Assembly: GCA_002299425.1 (NCBI GenBank)
Contig: DBNW01000081.1
Span: 1-11,629 of the forward strand
Direction of reading: 5' to 3'
From: Methylococcaceae bacterium UBA662
GTDB taxonomy: Bacteria > Pseudomonadota > Gammaproteobacteria > Methylococcales > Methylomonadaceae
DNA length: 11,629 nt
Made by a program: the position numbers and the translations under genes. Numbering within the stretch: position 1 is the stretch's first letter; the number at the start of each line of letters is the position of its first letter. The notes under the pieces are model-generated. The model saw only the letters and a list, made by a program, of their open reading frames with translations, had not been told where the DNA came from and searched no databases. This document shows positions 6,157 through 11,629 of this stretch, in pieces.

Positions 6157-8616
6157 ATGAAAAGAATGCTAATCAACGCCTCGCAAGTAGAAGAGCTGCG
6201 AGTCGCTTTGGTAGACGGTCAAAAACTGTATGATTTTGACATCGAACTCCCCTCAAAAGAACAAAAAAAATCAAATATTTATAAAGGCATTATCACTCGG
6301 GTAGAAGCCAGCTTAGAAGCGGCCTTCGTCAATTACGGTGCCGAAAAACACGGCTTCCTGCCATTCAAGGAAATATCCCCGCTGTATCGTCAAACCAAGG
6401 AAACCGACGGAACTGAAAACCGTCGCCCCGGCATCAAGGACGCCATCAAGGAAGGCCAAGAAATTGTCGTGCAAATTGAAAAGGAAGAGCGCGGCAACAA
6501 AGGTGCCGCCCTCACCACCTACATCAGCTTAGCCGGCACGTACCTCGTGTTAATGCCCAACAACCCCAAAGCGGGCGGCATATCACGGCGCATTGAGGGC
6601 GAAACCCGCAATGAGCTGCGGGAAGTAATGACTGCGCTGGAAATCCCCGAGAACATGGGGCTGATCGTCAGAACCGCCGGCTGCGGCAAAAACGCCGAAG
6701 AATTGCAATGGGACTTAAACTACCTGCTGCAACTCTGGGAGGCCATCGAACGTTCTGCCCAAGAGCAGACTGCCCCCTTCCTGGTATTCCAAGAAAGCAA
6801 CGTCATCATCCGTGCCTTGCGCGATCACCTGCGCGGTGACATTGATGAAATTCTCATCGACAACATTGAATCGTTCAAAATGGTGCAGAACTTCCTCAAA
6901 CAAGTCATGCCTCATTTTTTGCCCAAGGCCAAGCTGTACCAAGACCCGGTGCCGTTGTTCAACCGCTACCAAATCGAATCCCAAATTGAAGTCGCTTACA
7001 ACCGCGAGGTGTCCCTGCCTTCCGGCGGTTCCATTGTCATCGACCATACCGAAGCCTTAACCTCCATCGACATCAACTCGGCCCGCGCTACTAAGGGCAG
7101 TGATATTGAAGACACCGCTCTGACCACCAACTTAGAGGCCGCTGATGAAATTGCTCGGCAACTGCGCCTGCGCGACTTAGGCGGCCTGTTTGTGATTGAT
7201 TTCATCGATATGATGTCGAACAAAAACCAACGCATCGTGGAAACCCATTTGCGTGATGCCCTCAAGCAAGACCGAGCCCGCATTCAAACCAGCCGTATAT
7301 CCCGTTTTGGTTTACTGGAAATGTCCAGGCAACGGATGCGCCCCTCTTTAGGCGAGGCCACCCAACTGACGTGCCCCCGTTGCAAAGGCCAGGGTACCAT
7401 CCGCAACGTCGAATCAGTGGCTCTGTCGGTATTACGGGTGATCGAAGAAGAAGCTATGAAAAAAGGTACGGAAAAAATCGTTGTTCATTTGCCCATTGAG
7501 TGCGCGACCTTTTTGTTGAACGAAAAACGTCCTTCCATAGAACAAATTGAGAACCGCTTGAAAGTCGGCATTGTGATCTTGCCCAACAAGCACATGGAAA
7601 CACCCGCCTATGACATCGAACGGATAAAAGAAAAAGAAGGTTTTGAGAGCAAGCCAAGTTACCAGCAAATTAAAGCCGAAGAAATTACCGTACCGGCTTT
7701 TGCCCAACAAATAAAAGCGAAAACCGAAAAACCGTTGGTCAAGGAATTCCTCCATGAATCACCAGAACCGCTACAACACAAAAACGAAGCCGCCCGTTTA
7801 ATCAAGCGGTTTTGGCACAAACTCATCAGCGGCAACACCGAGAACCCTGAACAAAACGACTCGGTACAACCCCCTGCCGTTACAACAAACCCAACACCGA
7901 CGTTAAGCCCGGAACCTGCGCCCAGCAAAACCTACAAAAACCGCAACAGGCGCGGTCGCAACCGCAGCCTAGACTCCAGCAGCACGGAACCTGCTCAAAA
8001 CGACGAAGCCGCACAACCGCCCACACCCATTAAGGTTTCAACCCGGAATGTTCGGCCAAACCTACCCCCCGTTACCGAAAAAACCACGGACGGGCAAGAA
8101 AACCTAGTCGCGAACGCAACAGAACCTAGTGCCGACCTAAAACCCGAAGATGCTGCACAAAGCAAACCTTACAGTGCTAGGAAAAATACGCGCCGAGGCC
8201 CTAACCGGCGCAAACCCCGCGACCCCAATTACCACAGAACAGAAAAACCCCTCGCTGGCGAGACAACCCCCTCCGCCAATCCCAGTGCAGAACCCGATAA
8301 ACAGCCGCAGACGGCCGCTAACCCAGCAGTAAATCAGGATATCCGCGCAGAAACCCAAGTACACGCCGAAACTGACCACGGCGCAGAGACGCAATCGACG
8401 CACGCTCCACAACTTTCTCGACTAGAAAACCCTACAAGCCAAAAACCGCCTACTGCAGAACCTAAAACCAACCGGGATATCGACACGACCGGAACAACCC
8501 CGGCACCGAAGGTACCAGAGCAATCGCCATCAGAAAAAACCCCGGATCAGGCGCACGCAGTAATGGACAAATTGCCTATTCAAGCTGACCGCAAAGACAC
8601 AGGGGACGCCGACTAA
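6157..8616 (+). CDS. rne: Ribonuclease E
   Basis: This encodes 819 residues. The N-terminal half is a complete RNase E catalytic domain: MKRMLINASQ.EELRVA start, S1 domain (about 37-125), 5' sensor region, and DNase I-like site with D305, N307 and D348 (E. coli D303, N305, D346). The Zn-link is CPRCKGQG with C406 and C409 (E. coli C404, C407). It makes the single-strand endonuclease that starts mRNA decay and processes rRNA and tRNA as a tetramer. After about residue 500 the chain is Pro/Glu/Asn-rich and disordered. It holds a likely amphipathic membrane helix (AARLIKRFWHKLISG, 545-559) and two arginine-rich RNA-binding patches (591-605 and 673-696), then an acidic tail. At 819 residues it is shorter than the E. 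coli enzyme (1061), so partner sites for RhlB, enolase or PNPase may differ or be missing. AAGGA lies 6 bases before the ATG. RNase G is excluded by the long basic tail and the rluC neighbour. Confidence 0.97.
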   Translation: MKRMLINASQVEELRVALVDGQKLYDFDIELPSKEQKKSNIYKGIITRVEASLEAAFVNYGAEKHGFLPFKEISPLYRQTKETDGTENRRPGIKDAIKEGQEIVVQIEKEERGNKGAALTTYISLAGTYLVLMPNNPKAGGISRRIEGETRNELREVMTALEIPENMGLIVRTAGCGKNAEELQWDLNYLLQLWEAIERSAQEQTAPFLVFQESNVIIRALRDHLRGDIDEILIDNIESFKMVQNFLKQVMPHFLPKAKLYQDPVPLFNRYQIESQIEVAYNREVSLPSGGSIVIDHTEALTSIDINSARATKGSDIEDTALTTNLEAADEIARQLRLRDLGGLFVIDFIDMMSNKNQRIVETHLRDALKQDRARIQTSRISRFGLLEMSRQRMRPSLGEATQLTCPRCKGQGTIRNVESVALSVLRVIEEEAMKKGTEKIVVHLPIECATFLLNEKRPSIEQIENRLKVGIVILPNKHMETPAYDIERIKEKEGFESKPSYQQIKAEEITVPAFAQQIKAKTEKPLVKEFLHESPEPLQHKNEAARLIKRFWHKLISGNTENPEQNDSVQPPAVTTNPTPTLSPEPAPSKTYKNRNRRGRNRSLDSSSTEPAQNDEAAQPPTPIKVSTRNVRPNLPPVTEKTTDGQENLVANATEPSADLKPEDAAQSKPYSARKNTRRGPNRRKPRDPNYHRTEKPLAGETTPSANPSAEPDKQPQTAANPAVNQDIRAETQVHAETDHGAETQSTHAPQLSRLENPTSQKPPTAEPKTNRDIDTTGTTPAPKVPEQSPSEKTPDQAHAVMDKLPIQADRKDTGDAD

Positions 8617-8716
8617 AAAAACAGGCCGTCAAACAGGTTCATTAAAAAAGACGGGAGGCTGCCTGGTCTTACCAATGCGCCCCCCACCGACCACAAACAA
8701 CCGTTTTTGATTCTTG

Positions 8717-8756
8717 CAGCTTTCCTTGCCTTCCGAACAACAGGCAAAGAAAGCTG
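8717..8756. repeat. Long hairpin between convergent rne and the propeller gene
   Basis: The arms 8717-8731 and 8742-8756 pair at 14 of 15 positions (one C-A mismatch, 10-base loop). The arms are CAGCTTTC.TTGCCT and AGGCAA.GAAAGCTG. A second stem follows: TGGCC 8777-8781 with GGCCA 8795-8799, plus inner CGA/TCG. The 40-base hairpin has no T run on either side, so it is not a standard terminator. It lies about 100 bases after the rne stop and could protect the 3' end of the rne message, or be a small repeat element. I find no clean plus-strand intrinsic terminator for rne in 8617-8874. Confidence 0.55.
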
Positions 8757-8800
8757 GGCGGGGCACAGTACCAAGCTGGCCACCGAAAAAATCGGGCCAT

Positions 8801-8830
8801 AAAAAAATGTCCCTGTTAAGCAGGGACATT
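8801..8830 (-). terminator. Intrinsic terminator of the choice-of-anchor I gene
   Basis: On the minus strand a perfect 10-bp stem (AATGTCCCTG / CAGGGACATT, 5-base loop, 8806-8830) is followed directly by T residues, as the plus strand carries seven A at 8801-8807. It lies 44 bases past the stop codon at 8875. This is a textbook rho-independent terminator. Confidence 0.85.
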
Positions 8831-8874
8831 AAGGTCTTGCGTGCACGCTTTAAAAGTTTGATTGAGCGCGATTA

Positions 8875-10461
8875 TTATCTTCTGTTCCTAACATTGACTT
8901 GATAAACGGTGGTAGTGCCGCTCACTTCATTGCCGACCACCAACAAAGGTTTTCTGTTAGGGCTTCTGCCTGCGGGTATGAACGTCAAGCCTTCAGGCCC
9001 TAAATCACCCACCGCCGGGTTGGTGCTGCCGTCCGGCAGTACCGTGCTGACGCTAAAATCGCGGTTGTTGATGTAATCAACAAAGCTGACAGCGTGAGGG
9101 TTGGTCACGTCATAAATCATGATTCCGCCTATGCGCTCCAAGCCAATGAAGGCAAAAACATGGCCACGAATCCTGCCTAGAGCCACGCCTTCAGGTTCTG
9201 GGCCTTTGTCATCGGAACGGGTGTCACGCGAATCGTTTGCTTCGTGGTTGCTATTGAACGCGCCTGGCAAACGGGCATGGGTGAGTTCTTCAAAATCGGC
9301 ACCCGAGTCGAACACCAATTCGCCGCTGGCATTGCGGATAGAAAAAGAGCGACCGCCATGGCTGTAAAGTTCATCGATATCGCCATCGCCGTCTGTGTCG
9401 CCGCTGGCACGGGTGGTTCTTAGACGGCCTAAATTTTCATTTCTTTGCAAGCTGGCCGCATTCGGGAACGCCACCGGGTCTAACAGCACATCCCTAACCC
9501 GTGCTTCTTCGCTAAAACCGGCATAATCACGGCTGTCGCCTTCGTTGGCGGTCACGATGAAGGTGTTGCCGCGAAAGCTGTAGCTGGCAATAGCATCCGG
9601 TTGGTACAAGCCTTTTACCGGCCATTGAGCCAAATTAACTGCGTTATCACGGTCGCTGGCATCCAGCTTATTTTTCGCTTGGCTGTGGTCTTTTGTACCC
9701 AGAGCTTGAATTTCCACTACCTTGCCCGCTCTGACATCAATTAGGGCCAGGGCGTTGGCCTCTTGTAGGCTCACCCAAGCGTGGCGCGAGTTGTCAGAAA
9801 AAGTAATGTATTCAGGCTCCAAATCTTGCGCCACCGAAGCACCCGGGCCAAAAATGCGGACGCCCTTGGCACGCAGCGCGTCTTTCATGTCATTGAACGC
9901 TTTAAAATCTGCTGTACGAACCGTGGCATTGGCAATACCCCTGCCTAAATCAATAATGCTGATTGAGCCTTCAGGGTCTACCGTGTAGTCACTGTTTGGC
10001 TGGCCTTCATTGGCCACCAGCACATGGCGGCCATTGGGGGTAAAGGCCAGCATATCTGGCAAAGCACCGACAGGTACGCTTCTGAGCAGTGCCAATGAAG
10101 TGGCGTCATAAAAAGCGACCACGCCAGGAGCCTGTGTATTCACTGCCTCGATGGCTACCGCGACCACGCCTCTGCTGACCGCCACGCTGTTAGCAACGCT
10201 ACCTAAAGCAGAGACATTGATGGTTGACACCAAGGTTGGATTGGCTGGGTTGCTGATGTCCAAGACATCTACCGTAGCCGCTTGAGCATTAACTGTAAAC
10301 ACCCGCCGGGTGCCGGCATCGTAGGCGACAATTTCAGCCGCACCTTGAGCGAAGACACCGGTTTTATGTTGCCCGATGACGGACAAGGAAACGGTTGGTG
10401 CAGCCTGTAACGTGGTATTGAACACCAAGCCTAAAGCAACGGCCATAAGGGTTTTTTTCAT
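8875..10461 (-). CDS. Secreted choice-of-anchor I family beta-propeller protein
   Basis: This encodes 528 residues. It starts with a Sec signal peptide (MKKTLMAVALGLVFNTTLQA, cleavage near 20-21). The rest is a repeat-rich beta-propeller fold. Family marks are HVLVANEGQP (146-155), FIVTANEGDSRDY (301-313), FNSNHEANDSRDTRSDDKG (402-420), PEPEGVALG (421-429) and GLERIGGIMIYD (440-451). An aspartate-rich loop DTDGDGDIDEL (355-365) looks like a calcium site, and the paired NEGQ/NEGDS motifs are typical. Members often end in a sorting or anchoring tail; this one stops at VNVRNRR with no hydrophobic anchor, so it is probably periplasmic or released. The biochemical role is not established; related proteins have been labelled alkaline phosphatase-like, but no phosphatase site is visible to me. 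AGGA lies 6 bases before the ATG. It has its own promoter and terminator and so is a single-gene unit. Confidence 0.88.
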   Translation of the reverse strand: MKKTLMAVALGLVFNTTLQAAPTVSLSVIGQHKTGVFAQGAAEIVAYDAGTRRVFTVNAQAATVDVLDISNPANPTLVSTINVSALGSVANSVAVSRGVVAVAIEAVNTQAPGVVAFYDATSLALLRSVPVGALPDMLAFTPNGRHVLVANEGQPNSDYTVDPEGSISIIDLGRGIANATVRTADFKAFNDMKDALRAKGVRIFGPGASVAQDLEPEYITFSDNSRHAWVSLQEANALALIDVRAGKVVEIQALGTKDHSQAKNKLDASDRDNAVNLAQWPVKGLYQPDAIASYSFRGNTFIVTANEGDSRDYAGFSEEARVRDVLLDPVAFPNAASLQRNENLGRLRTTRASGDTDGDGDIDELYSHGGRSFSIRNASGELVFDSGADFEELTHARLPGAFNSNHEANDSRDTRSDDKGPEPEGVALGRIRGHVFAFIGLERIGGIMIYDVTNPHAVSFVDYINNRDFSVSTVLPDGSTNPAVGDLGPEGLTFIPAGRSPNRKPLLVVGNEVSGTTTVYQVNVRNRR

Positions 10462-10502
10462 AGTAGGTCCTGATTTTAAGGGAGTACGGGGGCTGCGATG
10501 TT

Positions 10503-10531
10503 ATGAAACAATTATTAAAAATTGATGTCAA
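10503..10531 (-). promoter_or_regulatory. Sigma-70 promoter for the choice-of-anchor I gene
   Basis: On the minus strand a perfect -35 TTGACA (10531-10526) and TTTCAT (10508-10503, 4 of 6 matches to TATAAT) are 17 bases apart. Transcription would start near 10496, leaving a leader of about 35 bases. It lies 25 bases past the stop of the DUF2782 gene, so the propeller gene need not depend on read-through. Confidence 0.55.
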
Positions 10532-10555
10532 AGCCAGCCCTGCTCAGGATTGTTT

Positions 10556-10903
10556 TCAATCCCACTCCAATAATCGCCACATATTAACCCGACTGGCATG
10601 GTCCAATTGGCTACTGCGGACATCCAACCTGCCATCACCGTTTACGTCCACAAAATAATAGGGCGGGCCAATGTCAGGTGTGACTTTAATCATATACAGA
10701 TGCCCGCCTTTGCGGAACTCTTGGATTTTTTTGTCCCCCTTCCGGGTAATGGTAATGTCAGGCTCCATATGCTCCCCGCTCTGCACCGGCAACGGCGGCT
10801 CTGGGACTTGAGGTAACATCTCTAACTGCTCCAGATCAGGACTTTCTGGCTCGGCTGAAAAAACGGGTAACGAAAAAAAAACCAGTAAAATTAAAAAATA
10901 CAT
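10556..10903 (-). CDS. DUF2782 family small exported protein
   Basis: This encodes 115 residues. A signal peptide (MYFLILLVFFSLPVFSA, cleavage near 17) precedes a Pro/Glu-rich linker (18-48). The DUF2782 core follows: EPDITITRKGDKKIQEFRKGGHLY and MIKVTPDIGPPYYFVDVNGDGRLD, ending with a tryptophan-rich tail. The function of the family is unknown; members are short gammaproteobacterial proteins that I recall near polA. NGDGRLD resembles a calcium loop, but that is only a resemblance. AAGG lies 7 bases before the ATG. It reads in the same direction as the propeller gene, 94 bases upstream of it, but that gene appears to have its own promoter. Confidence 0.85.
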   Translation of the reverse strand: MYFLILLVFFSLPVFSAEPESPDLEQLEMLPQVPEPPLPVQSGEHMEPDITITRKGDKKIQEFRKGGHLYMIKVTPDIGPPYYFVDVNGDGRLDVRSSQLDHASRVNMWRLLEWD

Positions 10904-11034
10904 GCTTAAGCCTTAATTGGGGTTGAATTGCTATTATTTATGCTTGTTTGTTTTGCCGATGAGCGGTCAACCGGACCGACATTAGTGCGTACCTTATCGC
11001 CTCACTTAACTCGTATCGGTTTATCACACCGGCC
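10904..11034. other. Divergent spacer between DUF2782 and ygfX genes
   Basis: These 131 bases must hold promoters for both flanking genes. I find no convincing -35/-10 pair on either strand. A 5-bp hairpin (CGGTC 10964-10968 with GACCG 10974-10978) is the only clear structure. The plus frame of ygfX stays open back to 10963, but without ATG, GTG or TTG upstream of 11035. Confidence 0.4.
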
Positions 11035-11517
11035 ATGAACGACTCAGCCAATCTATCCTTATCCATCGAAATAAAAAAGTCGGATAGCCAAAAAAATGGG
11101 TGCAGAGTCGCACACATGTGGGCCATCGGTGCAGTTTTATTCTCTACCTTGCCCCCTGTTTACCAAGCCTGCTTGATTGCCGCCCTGATACTCCATTGCT
11201 GGGCTTACGAAACAGGCACCGCCAAAACAACCCGTACGGCGTTGTTTTACAACCCGGTGCAAGGCTGGCAAGTGCAGCAACACAAGCAAACGCATTCGAT
11301 TCGGTTTTTACCCAGTTCGGTTATCACAACGCAGGGAATGGTTCTGCATCTTGCCTTGCTTGGGCAAGGCACGAAACGGTCCTTACCTAGAAAAAAACTG
11401 AACTTCAACAACACCATGACGGTCTTGGTCCCTGCTGATTCCTTAAATCAGGAAGACTACCGCCGCTTAACAGTGGGCATCCAAACCACTTGGCGGGCTA
11501 ACAGCCATGATGACTGA
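11035..11517 (+). CDS. ygfX: YgfX-like inner-membrane protein
   Basis: This encodes 160 residues. A short polar start containing LSLSIEIKKS is followed by two close membrane helices (about 27-40 and 43-58). A soluble C-terminal domain (about 65-160) ends in the family pattern LVPADSLNQEDYRRLTVGIQ. The two-helix hairpin plus this tail matches YgfX (CptA), the E. coli membrane protein encoded with SdhE and described as a toxin acting on cell-division proteins. The similarity is in layout and tail motif rather than high identity. The usual upstream partner sdhE is absent: the spacer and the minus-strand gene to the left show nothing like it. No Shine-Dalgarno is visible before ATG 11035, so the start is less certain; the IEIKKS segment still fits the family N-terminus. 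Confidence 0.7.
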   Translation: MNDSANLSLSIEIKKSDSQKNGCRVAHMWAIGAVLFSTLPPVYQACLIAALILHCWAYETGTAKTTRTALFYNPVQGWQVQQHKQTHSIRFLPSSVITTQGMVLHLALLGQGTKRSLPRKKLNFNNTMTVLVPADSLNQEDYRRLTVGIQTTWRANSHDD

Positions 11518-11538
11518 ACCGGCGAAAAGGAACTCAGA

Positions 11539-11598
11539 ATGCTCGATAACGGGTTGTCTTGTCCAACAATTGCAGTTATCTTAACCGCACTTTGGTAA
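11539..11598 (+). CDS. Candidate 19-residue leader peptide
   Basis: The ORF MLDNGLSCPTIAVILTALW ends with TAA (11596-11598), 17 bases before the next gene's ATG. An AAGGA motif (11527-11531) lies 7 bases upstream of its ATG, which is better than the site before ygfX. It begins 21 bases after the ygfX stop. The composition is plausibly translated (hydrophobic, no rare run). It could couple translation to the following gene, as RseD does for rpoE in E. coli. It is short enough to be chance, so this is a candidate only. Confidence 0.35.
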   Translation: MLDNGLSCPTIAVILTALW

Positions 11599-11615
11599 AA
11601 ATAAGGAGAAATCGG

Positions 11616-11629
11616 ATGTCAAAAGGCCA
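11616..11629 (+). CDS. Start of a downstream gene, cut by the window end
   Basis: An ATG with AAGGAG (11603-11608) 7 bases upstream begins a frame reading M-S-K-G and then a codon starting CA. Only four full codons are present, so no identity can be read. In many gammaproteobacteria ygfX lies close to rpoE, and an MSKG start would fit a sigma-E protein, but this is inferred from context alone. Confidence 0.6.

Noticed and set aside
10938..11126. A minus-strand ORF overlapping the start of ygfX
   Set aside because: It has no recognisable family, overlaps the YgfX N-terminal coding region, and does not resemble SdhE. Its inner ATG at 11064 also lacks a clear ribosome site.
11529..11560. GGAACTC as a sigma-E -35 element before the last gene
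   Set aside because: No matching -10 (TCTGA or TCAAA type) lies at the required 15 to 17 bases; the sequence is better explained as the ribosome site of the small ORF.
1..11629. Mobile element, CRISPR, prophage or defence system
   Set aside because: No transposase, integrase, regularly spaced repeats or known defence domain is encoded; nearly all coding space is core or envelope genes with even base composition.

Overview
The window looks like chromosomal housekeeping sequence from a gammaproteobacterium, possibly a methanotroph of the Methylococcales. The lineage is inferred from gene content and protein style only; no marker such as rRNA is present. The strongest anchor is the divergent pair rluC (minus) and rne (plus), an arrangement known from Escherichia coli and Pseudomonas. 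It is followed on the rluC side by a HAD phosphatase and an SppA-type S49 peptidase, as I recall from Pseudomonas.

Layout. Positions 1-98 hold the tail of an unseen plus-strand gene and its probable terminator. A small secreted protein of unknown function lies on the minus strand (120-668). Positions 861-5465 are a tight minus-strand cluster read right to left: rluC, HAD phosphatase, sppA, a PhoP-like response regulator and a PhoQ-like histidine kinase. Junctions run from a 17-base overlap to a 25-base gap, so it is probably one operon. Positions 5466-6156 separate rluC from rne. They contain a good sigma-70 promoter for rne and, downstream of it, a leader of about 610 bases rich in possible stem-loops, with one imperfectly duplicated motif. 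RNase E (6157-8616) has a complete catalytic half and a short, basic, disordered C-terminal half.

rne converges with a minus-strand gene for a secreted choice-of-anchor I family beta-propeller protein (8875-10461). That gene has its own promoter and a clear intrinsic terminator. Beyond it are a small DUF2782 periplasmic protein (minus, 10556-10903) and, divergently, a YgfX-like membrane protein (plus, 11035-11517). The window ends with a 19-codon leader-like ORF (11539-11598) and the first codons of another gene with a strong ribosome binding site (11616 onward), possibly rpoE.

How the genes relate. rluC modifies 23S rRNA, RNase E drives RNA turnover and rRNA/tRNA processing, SppA degrades membrane-embedded peptides, and the two-component pair probably senses an envelope or cation signal. 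I see no mobile element, CRISPR array, tRNA, rRNA or defence island, and no convincing wholly new system. The items most worth a second look are the rne leader, the addition of a two-component system to the rluC operon, and the small ORF before the last gene.
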